Shown here piece after piece: positions 1-7,245 of a stretch of 18,346 bases of DNA; position 1 is the first letter of the stretch, and the number at the start of each line of letters is the position of its first letter. The stretch is from Lachnospiraceae bacterium (GTDB lineage: Bacteria > Bacillota > Clostridia > Lachnospirales > Lachnospiraceae): NCBI GenBank assembly GCA_014804495.1, contig JAAUZS010000065.1, forward strand, positions 13,411-31,756. The letters are read 5' to 3'. Both the position numbers and the translations under genes were made by a program. Below the pieces are notes generated by a model. It did no database searches. It had not been told where the DNA came from and worked only from the letters and a program-made list of their open reading frames with translations.

Positions 1-312
1 AGCCAGACCGAAAAATCCCAGATTCAGAATAAGGCGAAGGCGTTTGCGCTGTTGAAGGCTAAACTGTATGACATGGAGCAGCAGCAGAGACATGATGCTG
101 AAGCAGAGATGCGCAGGAGTCAGATAGGTACAGGAGACCGCTCGGAGAAAATCAGAACCTACAACTTCCCACAGGGCCGCGTGACCGACCATCGTATTAA
201 TCTGACCATTTATAAACTGGATAAAGTCATGGACGGCGATATTCAGGAAATTCTGGATGCCTGCATTGCAGCCGATCAGGCGGCGAAACTGGCGAAGATG
301 AATGAAAACTGA
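1..312 (+). CDS. prfA: Peptide chain release factor 1, C-terminal part (5' truncated by window)
   Basis: The reading frame is open from base 1 to the TGA at 310-312, so about 103 C-terminal residues are present and the start lies outside the window. Release factor 1 recognises UAA and UAG stop codons on the ribosome and triggers release of the finished protein. The diagnostic segment after the GGQ loop is visible: [20 protein letters not shown], followed by [16 protein letters not shown] and a C-terminal helix ending in [10 protein letters not shown]. Retention of TYNFPQxRVTDHR indicates RF1, although RF2 is similar here; the [11 protein letters not shown] tail fits RF1 better. The catalytic GGQ and the PxT codon-recognition motif are upstream of the window and cannot be checked. 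No terminator is visible after the stop, and the following frame overlaps its last codons. Confidence 0.95.
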   Translation, partial: SQTEKSQIQNKAKAFALLKAKLYDMEQQQRHDAEAEMRRSQIGTGDRSEKIRTYNFPQGRVTDHRINLTIYKLDKVMDGDIQEILDACIAADQAAKLAKMNEN

Positions 313-566
313 AATATTCTTATGTCAGAACTTGGAGCCAACTGGTAAGAAAAGATGTTCCATTGTCAGGATTTGGTGGTTGTACACTTGGTAATTTATA
401 TAAAGTAAATATAGATATTGGTGGTATTTTATATCCGAATATGCATATTATTGCAAACAATGATATAAATGCCACCTTTAATCTTATTTTGAGCTCGACT
501 ATGTTTGCGGGACTTATTTACCAGATTGATACGGTTAATCATGTGTTGAACGATTATTCAACATAA
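306..566 (+). pseudogene. Fragment resembling the C-terminal half of a retropepsin-like aspartyl protease
   Basis: A frame is open from base 306, inside the last codons of prfA, to the TAA at 564-566 (86 codons). It has no ATG at its beginning and no ribosome site; the first usable start would be TTG at 363. The product contains SGFGGCTLGNLYKVNIDIGG, then a stretch like NLILSSTMFAGLIYQIDT. This has the pattern of the second half of small bacterial retropepsin-like domains: a glycine-rich turn, an IG strand, and a hydrophobic 'LLG..fL....i.ID' end. The half that would carry the catalytic D-T/S-G motif is absent. I read it as a gene remnant joined to the 3' end of prfA by deletion. Family assignment is from pattern memory and is moderate at best. 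The alternative is a chance ORF or an unrelated small protein. Confidence 0.4.
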
Positions 567-572
567 AGTTGT

Positions 573-601
573 TTTACATTCGCAATATGGACATATATAA
601 T
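573..601 (+). promoter_or_regulatory. Promoter of the XRE-FlhA-like regulator gene
   Basis: TTTACA at 573-578 (5 of 6 to consensus) and a perfect TATAAT at 596-601 are separated by 17 bp. The start codon follows at 673, giving an untranslated leader of roughly 65 nt. A GGAGG ribosome site lies at 661-665, seven bases before the ATG. Confidence 0.75.
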
Positions 602-672
602 AGGGGATAAAGAGAAATATGTAAGCTCATTTATATTGTATCTGGAAATATTGGCGAATTGGAGGACTTTAT

Positions 673-1428
673 ATGGAAAATCAAATCGGAAACATAATCA
701 GTCAGTGCAGGCAGAATCGGAAAATGACGCAGGAAGAATTTGCATCAAGACTCGGAGTGACTCCGCAGGCGGTAAGTAAATGGGAACGTGGAATTGGGTT
801 ACCGGATATGATGCTGTTTGTTGACTTATGTCGATTGCTTGATGTGAGCGCAGACACCATTTTGGGATTAAAAACAAGTTCCATAGTAGAGAATAGCAGC
901 GTGGCTTTTGAGAGGGAAATCAGGGAAAATATTATTGCCGAACCGCTGCTTATTGAATTTGGGGAAGACATTATTCCATGCTTTAAAGTTGGACTTGAAA
1001 CAGATTATATCAATGAAAAACGTCGCAAACTTTCATCCGAATGTGGAATGTTGATACCGATTCTACATATTAGGGATAATGTGGAATTAGCTCCGAATGA
1101 GTATCAAATCAAGTGCTATGATAAAGTAATGATTAATAACAGGCTTGACATTGATAATTACAATAAGATGGCGGGCTTTGAACATATTATTGAACAAGTA
1201 TATGGACTATGCAGGGAACATTATGATGAGATATTAAATAAGGAGCTTGTAAAAACACTGGTTGACAATATTAAGGAACAGCATCCCGGAGTGGCTGACG
1301 ATCTGGTGCCGGAGAAAATAAGTTATTTGACGCTGGAAAAGCACTTGAAGGAAATTGTAAAGGATAAAGGAAATATAAGGGATTTTATCCATATTTTGGA
1401 AGATTTGGAATCAAAAAAAATTCTTTAA
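673..1428 (+). CDS. XRE-family regulator fused to an FlhA-like (FHIPEP) cytoplasmic domain
   Basis: 251 residues; the start is set by GGAGG at 661-665. Residues about 5-65 are a classic XRE helix-turn-helix (MTQEEFASRLGVTPQAVSKW, then PDMMLFVDLCRLLDV). Residues about 90-246 match, in order, the conserved blocks of the soluble domain of FlhA/FHIPEP type III export proteins: EPLLIEFG (90-97), the RRKL/ECGMLIP block (118-129), IRDN (133-136), PNEY (141-144), a helical stretch at 171-200 like the FlhA segment before LVDNIKEQHP (196-205), and GNIRDFIHILEDL (233-245). Relative to FlhA, about 50 residues of the middle appear missing (near 163-171), and the final FlhA subdomain and all membrane segments are absent. 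DNA binding is well supported; the FlhA-like part probably senses or oligomerises (inference). It is not a flagellar export gene: no other flagellar gene is in the window. A lipoprotein gene follows 75 bp downstream with its own promoter. Confidence 0.8.
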   Translation: MENQIGNIISQCRQNRKMTQEEFASRLGVTPQAVSKWERGIGLPDMMLFVDLCRLLDVSADTILGLKTSSIVENSSVAFEREIRENIIAEPLLIEFGEDIIPCFKVGLETDYINEKRRKLSSECGMLIPILHIRDNVELAPNEYQIKCYDKVMINNRLDIDNYNKMAGFEHIIEQVYGLCREHYDEILNKELVKTLVDNIKEQHPGVADDLVPEKISYLTLEKHLKEIVKDKGNIRDFIHILEDLESKKIL

Positions 1429-1436
1429 AATCAATA

Positions 1437-1465
1437 TTGACATTGGATGCAAAAGCTGATATCTT
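1437..1465 (+). promoter_or_regulatory. Promoter of the lipoprotein gene
   Basis: Perfect TTGACA at 1437-1442, 17 bp spacer, TATCTT at 1460-1465 (4 of 6). It lies between the regulator stop (1428) and the lipoprotein start (1504), so the lipoprotein can be transcribed independently of the regulator. Confidence 0.6.
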
Positions 1466-1503
1466 ATTTATTGTTATTTATGAATAAGGGAGGAAAAAAA
1501 CAT

Positions 1504-2172
1504 ATGAAAAGAAAATTTGCAATTATTTTAGCATGTATCATGGTAGTTGGAGTACTTGGAGGTTGTGGGAATTCATTTGATGCGTCAGCATATTTGAAGG
1601 CGTTACTGGATAATTCTTATAAGAATGATTCAAGCCAGCTGGTATCAATGAAAATCGCAACAGCTGAGGAAGCAGCAGAGATTTATGAGGAAGGTCTGGA
1701 CGCTGAGGTAAAAGAAATTGCTTCTGCAGCAGGTTCTCTTTCAGCAGAGCAGGAAGAGGAGTACAAAAAGGTATTTGCTGATGTTCTTGCTGGAGCTAAA
1801 TATACTGTTGGCGATGCTGAAAAGCAGGATGACGGTTCTTACGTAGTAACAGTAACTTATGAGCAGATGAATGTATTTGAGCCGGCTATGGTATCTTATA
1901 TGGATGCTGTCATTGCGCAGAGCACAGAATGGCAGAATGCAGCTCTTAACGGTGAAGCAGTTCCGTCTGATGATGAGATGATGGATTGGATTATCACGAC
2001 ATTGAAGGACAGCATTGCAGAATCTCTTAAGAGTGTAACTTATGATGAGCCTCAGACAGCTACAGTTAAAATCAGCATTGTAAATAATGTATGGACACCA
2101 AGTACAAGTGATCTTGCAAACTTGGAAGAAGTATTCTTTGATCTTGACGATGCATCTGCTGCATTACAGTAA
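1504..2172 (+). CDS. Putative secreted lipoprotein of unknown function
   Basis: 222 residues from the ATG at 1504, chosen because GGGAGG sits at 1488-1493 and because the product then begins with a clean lipoprotein signal: MKRK, a hydrophobic stretch at residues 5-18, and the lipobox LGGC with the lipidated Cys at residue 21. A longer frame from 1447 would add 19 residues with no ribosome site. The mature protein is acidic and rich in Ala, Glu and Asp, with a repeated helical pattern (residues about 45-90) and a strand-rich part carrying YTVGDAEKQDDGSYVVTVTY. It resembles the small DUF4854/DUF5105-like lipoproteins common in Lachnospiraceae, which have no known function; this is a resemblance, not a firm assignment. 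It would be anchored on the outer face of the membrane. It has its own promoter and is followed by a strong terminator, so it is a single-gene unit. Confidence 0.8.
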   Translation: MKRKFAIILACIMVVGVLGGCGNSFDASAYLKALLDNSYKNDSSQLVSMKIATAEEAAEIYEEGLDAEVKEIASAAGSLSAEQEEEYKKVFADVLAGAKYTVGDAEKQDDGSYVVTVTYEQMNVFEPAMVSYMDAVIAQSTEWQNAALNGEAVPSDDEMMDWIITTLKDSIAESLKSVTYDEPQTATVKISIVNNVWTPSTSDLANLEEVFFDLDDASAALQ

Positions 2173-2207
2173 TGGTGTAAATACACAGACAGGGAATGAT
2201 TGACATG

Positions 2208-2243
2208 ATCCCCACAGGAAGTGCTCCCGTGGGGATTTTTTTT
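2208..2243 (+). terminator. Rho-independent terminator after the lipoprotein gene
   Basis: Perfect 8-bp stem, ATCCCCAC at 2208-2215 and GTGGGGAT at 2229-2236, loop of 13 nt, then a run of T to 2243. It lies 36 bp after the lipoprotein stop. It also argues against the longest possible start of the next gene (2196), which would place the hairpin inside its coding region. Confidence 0.9.
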
Positions 2244-2276
2244 GATAGCATAGTAAAGAAAGGAATGGTTATTGGA

Positions 2277-3380
2277 ATGGAATACAGGGTGAACAAAAGG
2301 ACGGGAGATAAAATCAGTGTGATTGGCTTGGGAACAAGCTATATATCGGAGGCTTCAGAGAAGGAAGCGATAGATGCCATTGTTTACGCGTATGAGCGCG
2401 GCATAAATTATGTGGATTTAGCCACTGCCGGTGCGAAGACATTTTCTTATTATGCGAAAGCGTTGGGAAGCCTGAGAAAGCAAATGTTTTATCAGGTGCA
2501 TTTTGGCGCAAATTATGAGACCGGAGAATATGGCTGGACTACTAATCTGGATAAGGTAAAAAGTCAGGTTGACTGGCAGCTTAAGACATTGAGAACAGAT
2601 TATATTGATTATGGATTTATTCACTGCCTTGATGAAGAAAAAGACTGGATTTCGTATCAAAAAAACGGTGTACTGCAATTCTTGCTTGATATGAAGGATA
2701 AGGGCGTAGTCAGACATATCGGACTGTCTTCTCATACGCCGGCTCTTGCCAGACAAGTACTTGATACCGGAATGGTAGATCAGCTCATGTTTTCCATCAA
2801 TGCAGGATATGACTACCAGCATGGCGATTATGCCAACGGAAGCGCAAGCGAGAGAATGGAATTATATCGATACTGTGAGAAAGAGGGAGTGGGGATTTCT
2901 GTCATGAAGCCTTTTTCCGGAGGTCAGCTTCTGGAAGGGAGAACATCTCCGTTTGGCATGGCGTTATCACAATATCAGTGCATCCAGTATGCATTGGATA
3001 AGCCGGGGGTTTTGACAGTCCTTCCGGGTATACGTAATGTGGAGGATGTAAAGAAACTGCTGGGCTTTTTCGAGGCGGATAGTAAGGAACGTGACTATTC
3101 TATCATTGGCTCTTTCACGCCGCATGATGCAGCAGGCACCTGTGTGTACTGTAACCACTGTCAGCCGTGTCCTGTCGGATTGAATGTGGGGTTGATAAAT
3201 AAATATTATGATCTGGCAAAAGCGGGTGATACCATGGCAGTAGAGCACTATAATAATCTGAACCTTCATGCGGATGATTGTATTGAGTGCGGACATTGTG
3301 AGTCGCGCTGTCCTTTCCATGTTTCTCAAATGACGAGAATGAAGGAGATTGATGAATACTTCAAAATGATGTTGCCCTAG
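2277..3380 (+). CDS. Aldo/keto reductase with C-terminal 2x[4Fe-4S] ferredoxin domain
   Basis: 367 residues from ATG 2277; AAAGGA lies 12 bp before it (ATG 2265 is a possible alternative). Residues about 10-300 form the AKR barrel: the VIGLGT start, GINYVDLA with D47, and TDYIDYGFIHC with H116. Residues about 320-360 carry two cysteine clusters, CVYCNHCQPCP and CIECGHCESRCP, typical of paired [4Fe-4S] clusters, so the enzyme is a cytoplasmic redox protein that may couple a carbonyl or quinone-like substrate to ferredoxin-level electrons. The usual AKR tetrad is incomplete: aligned by motif, the catalytic Tyr position is Gly52 and the catalytic Lys position is His75 (in QVHFG). I recall a clade of ferredoxin-type AKRs with a similar His, so this may be a family trait. 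Substrate unknown. No clear promoter is visible between the preceding terminator and the start. Confidence 0.88.
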   Translation: MEYRVNKRTGDKISVIGLGTSYISEASEKEAIDAIVYAYERGINYVDLATAGAKTFSYYAKALGSLRKQMFYQVHFGANYETGEYGWTTNLDKVKSQVDWQLKTLRTDYIDYGFIHCLDEEKDWISYQKNGVLQFLLDMKDKGVVRHIGLSSHTPALARQVLDTGMVDQLMFSINAGYDYQHGDYANGSASERMELYRYCEKEGVGISVMKPFSGGQLLEGRTSPFGMALSQYQCIQYALDKPGVLTVLPGIRNVEDVKKLLGFFEADSKERDYSIIGSFTPHDAAGTCVYCNHCQPCPVGLNVGLINKYYDLAKAGDTMAVEHYNNLNLHADDCIECGHCESRCPFHVSQMTRMKEIDEYFKMMLP

Positions 3381-3400
3381 GCGTCTGTTTGTGCTATAAT
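3372..3400 (+). promoter_or_regulatory. Promoter of the DUF4143-type ATPase gene
   Basis: TTGCCC at 3372-3377 (4 of 6), 17 bp spacer, perfect TATAAT at 3395-3400 with an extended TGC just before it. The -35 overlaps the last codons of the aldo/keto reductase gene. It probably drives the ATPase and possibly the two-component genes behind it, since no terminator separates them. Confidence 0.8.
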
Positions 3401-3438
3401 TAGAAAAACGTCGCACAAAATGAAAAGGTGGATTTTAA

Positions 3439-4728
3439 GTGTTAGAGAGAAAAATATCGGAATATTTGAAAGAATGGAAACAGAAAGAGAAGAAAAAAGC
3501 GCTTCTTGTCACCGGCGCCAGACATACCGGTAAGACTTACAGTATACGTCGCTTTGGAAAGGAACAGTATACAAATCTTGTGGAGATCAATTTGCTTGAA
3601 AACAAGGCGGCAAGGGATATCTTTACGGATGTTTCGGATATTGGAGAACTTATTGCTAAGCTTACCGCTTACATAGGAAACAGTCTGAAATCCGGAAAGA
3701 CTTTGATTTTTCTGGATGAGATTCAGGCGTGTCCGAAGGCAAGAAACGCCGTTAAACTGTTCGCGGATGACGGAAGGTTTGACTGTATAGAAGCAGGTCA
3801 GCCTGAGTCTTCTTTTTATTATGAAGAAGTATATGAGATGTATCCCCTTGATTTGGAGGAATTCTTATGGGCGAATGGTATCAGGGGCGCCGATATAGAA
3901 TATGTAAAGGAATGCTACGATTTTAATATGAAAGTGAGCGGAAGCGTTCATGAAATGCTAAAAAGGCTTTTTAAGGCTTATGTCGCAGTGGGAGGAATGC
4001 CTGAGGCTGTTCAGTTGTTTGTGGATACACATGATATGGCGCAGGTAAAAGAAAAGCAGAAGAGCATTCTGGAACTTTTTATGCAGGATATTGAGAACTC
4101 CGAGAATAACGGAACAAACAGAGATAAGTCTAAAATGAAGAAAATAATGGAATTCATTCCGGCACAGCTAAATAAAGCTAATAAGCGGTTTATGCTGGCG
4201 GATATACGCAAAAGTGCGAGAATGGAGCGGTATGAACAATGCTTTGACAGATTGGCGGATACGGGAATGACGCTGCCCTGTTATAATGTGAGCGAACCGA
4301 AAGCCCCATTGAAGAACACCCAGAAGAATAATCTTTTCAAGCTGTATCTCGCGGATTCAGGGCTGCTATGCACTATGCTTCCTGAGAATGTTCAATTTGA
4401 AGTTTTACAAAATAATATTGAAATAAATAATGGTAGTATTCTGGAAAATGCATTGGCTCAAATTCTTACAGCTAACGGATTTGTGCTCAGGTATTATAAT
4501 GAAAAGAATAAGGGAGAACTGGATTTCCTGCTTCAGAAAGGCAAAGAAGCGATTCCTGTTGAGGTCAGGACGGGGGATTCTTATAAAGAGCATAGTGCGC
4601 TTGACTATGTGCTAAGTAAAAAAGAATGGAATCTAAAAGAGGGAATTGTTTTCTGCGACAGAAATGTGGAGAAAAACGGCGCAATCAGATACCTGCCGTG
4701 GTATATGAGTATGTTTTTACGGGAGTGA
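3439..4728 (+). CDS. AAA-type ATPase with DUF4143 (ATP-binding protein)
   Basis: 429 residues, GTG start supported by AAAGGTGG ending 7 bp before it. The N-terminal AAA_14-like ATPase has a Walker A GARHTGKT at residues 26-33 and Walker B LIFLDE at 89-94. The C-terminal DUF4143 part (about 200-429) includes GSILENALAQ, GELDFLL and PVEVRTG, the remnants of a PD-(D/E)xK nuclease fold in which the usual Lys of ExK is Arg. The usual GS sensor after the ATPase strand reads AGQ here. These proteins are widespread and frequent in clostridial genomes; their role is poorly known (defence or toxin-like functions have been suggested). It is cytoplasmic with no membrane segment. The response-regulator gene starts 33 bp downstream. 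Confidence 0.88.
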   Translation: MLERKISEYLKEWKQKEKKKALLVTGARHTGKTYSIRRFGKEQYTNLVEINLLENKAARDIFTDVSDIGELIAKLTAYIGNSLKSGKTLIFLDEIQACPKARNAVKLFADDGRFDCIEAGQPESSFYYEEVYEMYPLDLEEFLWANGIRGADIEYVKECYDFNMKVSGSVHEMLKRLFKAYVAVGGMPEAVQLFVDTHDMAQVKEKQKSILELFMQDIENSENNGTNRDKSKMKKIMEFIPAQLNKANKRFMLADIRKSARMERYEQCFDRLADTGMTLPCYNVSEPKAPLKNTQKNNLFKLYLADSGLLCTMLPENVQFEVLQNNIEINNGSILENALAQILTANGFVLRYYNEKNKGELDFLLQKGKEAIPVEVRTGDSYKEHSALDYVLSKKEWNLKEGIVFCDRNVEKNGAIRYLPWYMSMFLRE

Positions 4729-4761
4729 AAGATTGATATATCAGGGCAAAGGGAATAGCAT

Positions 4762-5457
4762 ATGAAGAAAAGAATCCTTATAATTGAAGATGATAATGAC
4801 TTGGCCGCAATCACAAGCGATATGCTGAAAAGTTACGGATATGATGTATGGATTGCCGGAAATTGTGAAGAAGCTTTTGATATCCTGACTGACAGACAGT
4901 TTGAGCTTCTGCTGATGGATATCAATCTGCCTGACGGCAGCGGATTCGACGTGTGTAAAGAGCTTCGTCTGTTATCAAAGGTGCCTGTCATTTTTGCCAG
5001 TGCAAGAACAAGTGAGGACGATAAAATTATGGGTCTGGATATGGGCGGCGATGATTATCTGGCAAAACCTTATTCTCTAAAGGAACTGCTGGCAAGAATC
5101 AATGCCCTTATTCGCAGGACATACGGTGAAGATGGCAGCTTGCCGGTTTATCGCTTCGGAGACATCAAAGTGGACGTAGGAGCGCGGATTGTAGAGCGCG
5201 GCGGTGAGGAAATAAAGCTGGCGCTGCGGGAATTTGACCTTTTGGCATATATGTGCGCACATCCGAATCGTACTATTACTAAAGAGGAGCTTCTTCACGA
5301 GGTATGGGGCGCGTTTTCGGAGGCAGAGACGGCAACCGTGGCAGTACATATCAGATGGCTTAGGGAGAAACTGGAGAAAGATGCGGCGAATCCTGAGTTC
5401 ATCAAGACAATATGGGGAAAAGGCTATCTTATGGCCGGTATTTGTGAAGAGGAATGA
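4762..5457 (+). CDS. OmpR/PhoB-family response regulator
   Basis: 231 residues, ATG with AAAGGGA about 7 bp upstream. The receiver domain (1-115) has the acidic pocket EDD (9-11), phospho-acceptor D53 in LMDINLPDGSG, the switch Ser in FASAR and the conserved Lys in LAKPYS. The C-terminal winged helix (about 130-228) has LREFDLLAYM, the TITKEELLHEVWG recognition region and VAVHIRWLREKLE, ending with IKTIWGKGYLM. It binds DNA as a phosphorylated dimer in the cytoplasm. The kinase gene starts 43 bp downstream and is the obvious partner. By analogy with the usual clostridial RR-HK-ATPase-permease cassette, its likely target is the ABC exporter at 10581-13954, now displaced by 3.9 kb (inference). 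Confidence 0.95.
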   Translation: MKKRILIIEDDNDLAAITSDMLKSYGYDVWIAGNCEEAFDILTDRQFELLLMDINLPDGSGFDVCKELRLLSKVPVIFASARTSEDDKIMGLDMGGDDYLAKPYSLKELLARINALIRRTYGEDGSLPVYRFGDIKVDVGARIVERGGEEIKLALREFDLLAYMCAHPNRTITKEELLHEVWGAFSEAETATVAVHIRWLREKLEKDAANPEFIKTIWGKGYLMAGICEEE

Positions 5458-5500
5458 AGGAATAAATCAGCAGACTTAAGAAGGAGTATAGTTGTAAAAA

Positions 5501-6691
5501 GTGAAAAAACAGCTTATAAAATCTGCGCTGATATTAATTGGCATTTTTTTAGTCGTGGCGCTTTGTGTGGAATATTTTCTGGAAAGAAATATAATAGGAA
5601 CAGATGCAGAAAACGAACTGGTATTATTGAATGAAATAGAGCAGCTAACTACAGATGGAGAAGGCTATAATCCGGCACAGGAGGAAATCGGAGCGCTGCA
5701 AGAGCGTTTACAGAAGGAGACGGCGCTGGCGCAGCAAAGCAGCATAAGGAAGGTTTCTGCAATTTATGTATGCTTTATTCTTTTTTGCCTGATTGCAGGC
5801 TTTTTTTATATTTATTATAAGGTATTGCGACCTTTTTCTAAACTAGAAAAGTACGCAGAACAGGTTGCTAAGGGCAACTTTGACTTTTCGCTGGAATATG
5901 AAAGAGAGAATTTTTTCGGAGCCTTTACATGGGCGTTTGACCATATGAGAAAGGAAATCGTCAGGGCGAGAGAAAATGAGGCGCAGGCTGTAAGCGAAAA
6001 TAAGACTATTATAGCGACGTTGTCGCATGATATTAAAACGCCTATTGCATCCATCCGTGCATATGCGGAAGGGCTTGAGGCTGGCTTGGACTCAGACTAT
6101 GAGCAGCGGGAGCGTTACCTAAAAGTTATTATGAAAAAATGCGATGAGGTGTCCGGTCTTGTAAACGATTTGGTTTTACATTCGCTCTCAGAACTGGAAA
6201 AGCTGGAAATAAAAGAGCAGAAAATCAGTATGAAAAAAGTATTGGAGGAAACCATACAGGACCTGGAATATCCACATATATCTTTAGAACAGCCTGTTCC
6301 CGACGCAGAGTTTATTGCGGATGAAAAGCGCATGTCGCAGGTGCTGCTAAATATTCTGGAAAATGCAAAAAAGTATGCGCCTGATGCCGAAGTCCGCGTA
6401 TGGGCGCTGAATACTAAAGAACGTTATGAGATTCATATAAGGGATTACGGAGACGGGATTCTGCCGGAGGATATGCCCTTTGTGCTTCAGAAATTTTACA
6501 GAGGGAAAAATGTGGGAGATAAGCCGGGCTCTGGACTTGGACTGTATATTGTGAACTATATAATGGAAAGGATGGGGGGAGGCATTGAACTGGAAAACCA
6601 TCGGGATGGGTTGGAGGTTGTGGTGTGGATAATGCAAAAGGCAGATAACCGAAGTTACCTGCCTGAAAATTCGAATGAAATAGGTGGGTGA
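5501..6691 (+). CDS. Membrane sensor histidine kinase (HAMP, HisKA, HATPase)
   Basis: 396 residues, GTG start; AAGGAG at 5481-5486 lies 14 bp upstream, a rather long spacing. Membrane segments at about 7-25 and 86-107 enclose an extracytoplasmic loop of about 60 residues rich in Glu and Gln. A HAMP-like linker (108-160) leads to the HisKA helix with phospho-acceptor His176 in TLSHDIKTPIASI. The ATPase domain has the N box ILENAKK (285-291), the G1 box DYGDG (315-319) and the G2 box GSGLGL (343-348). It phosphorylates the adjacent response regulator. The loop makes it unlike BceS-type kinases, which lack an extracytoplasmic domain. About 16 residues follow the usual end of the catalytic domain. 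No terminator is visible, and a strong leftward promoter points at its 3' end. Confidence 0.95.
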   Translation: MKKQLIKSALILIGIFLVVALCVEYFLERNIIGTDAENELVLLNEIEQLTTDGEGYNPAQEEIGALQERLQKETALAQQSSIRKVSAIYVCFILFCLIAGFFYIYYKVLRPFSKLEKYAEQVAKGNFDFSLEYERENFFGAFTWAFDHMRKEIVRARENEAQAVSENKTIIATLSHDIKTPIASIRAYAEGLEAGLDSDYEQRERYLKVIMKKCDEVSGLVNDLVLHSLSELEKLEIKEQKISMKKVLEETIQDLEYPHISLEQPVPDAEFIADEKRMSQVLLNILENAKKYAPDAEVRVWALNTKERYEIHIRDYGDGILPEDMPFVLQKFYRGKNVGDKPGSGLGLYIVNYIMERMGGGIELENHRDGLEVVVWIMQKADNRSYLPENSNEIGG

Positions 6692-6754
6692 CAATCCACA
6701 TCTCCTAACAATGGGCGACGGCCGCCTGTTCCGTCCTCAGATTTCATTCAATAT

Positions 6755-6804
6755 AGTTTACTCGTTTAGTAACTTAATTATACAATAAATTTAGTTTGTG
6801 TCAA
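6755..6804 (-). promoter_or_regulatory. Consensus leftward promoter with dyad operator, no clear gene behind it
   Basis: On the minus strand TTGACA (6804-6799) and TATAAT (6782-6777), both perfect, are 16 bp apart. Directly after the -10 is an imperfect dyad at 6774-6755: AGTTACT and AGTTTACT-type arms around CGTTT, shaped like a repressor site. The -35 overlaps the last codons of the PBECR-like gene. Transcription would run into the 3' end of the kinase gene in antisense. No convincing ORF with a ribosome site follows. Confidence 0.6.
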
Positions 6805-7159
6805 GTCTTTTCAATGTGCCTTTTTCCAGATACCGTTCGGCATTGCAAGTGCTTAGTAAATGTAAAGTCTTTGCAAAGCACTTTCCCTCGGATGTAATTT
6901 TAACAGCTACACGTATGTATTCATCATCTATTTTGTACAGTTTTACAAAGAGAATGGAACCATCTTTTGGATTTATGCCCACATAATCGGGAAAATTTAT
7001 TATCATGCCAATATCTTTGTAATACTTGTCGTATTCGTATGGATGCCTGTTTTTGATATGTTCTATATTGGATTCGCCGATAAATACCGGGGTATTCGGT
7101 TCAATTTTTAAATCTAATCTATTAATAACAGATTGAGAAATATAACCAACTATTTCCAT
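6791..7159 (-). CDS. PBECR-type (barnase/EndoU/RelE-like fold) nuclease domain protein
   Basis: 122 residues, ATG at 7159 with AAAGGAACTG just upstream. The whole protein fits the small phage-associated PBECR nuclease pattern: VGYIS at the start, ESNIEHIKNRHPYEYDKYY (His-x5-His type block), MIINFPDYVGINPKDGSI, LFVKLYK, and IRVAVKI followed by CFAKTLHLL and a C-terminal YLEKGTLKRL. Such domains are RNase-like toxins or phage effectors; the catalytic role is inferred from family memory, and I cannot name the subfamily (PBECR2 or 3) with certainty. No antitoxin-like partner lies next to it on the same strand. A promoter lies about 180 bp upstream, leaving an unusually long leader. AT-rich composition fits an acquired gene. 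Confidence 0.65.
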   Translation of the reverse strand: MEIVGYISQSVINRLDLKIEPNTPVFIGESNIEHIKNRHPYEYDKYYKDIGMIINFPDYVGINPKDGSILFVKLYKIDDEYIRVAVKITSEGKCFAKTLHLLSTCNAERYLEKGTLKRLDTN

Positions 7160-7245
7160 TATCAGTTCCTTTCATGGCTGCTATATGTGATTTAGTGAGG
7201 GATATCTTACCACGTTCTGTTGGATTATTTCTTTGGGAGTTCGTT

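Noticed and set aside
1447..1503. Longer start of the lipoprotein gene at 1447
   Set aside because: It would add 19 residues before the lipoprotein signal and has no ribosome site; ATG 1504 has GGGAGG and gives a clean signal peptide with lipobox.
2200..2228. TTGACA at 2200 as an aldo/keto reductase promoter
   Set aside because: No -10 lies at 16-18 bp; the position falls in the terminator stem (GCTCCC).
2196..2276. Longer start of the aldo/keto reductase at 2196
   Set aside because: It would translate through a strong terminator hairpin, and the extra residues do not fit the AKR N-terminus.
6414..6701. Leftward 95-codon ORF behind the strong leftward promoter
   Set aside because: It is antisense to the kinase catalytic domain; its composition (Pro-, Ser- and His-rich) is that of a shadow frame, and the ATG has no properly spaced ribosome site.
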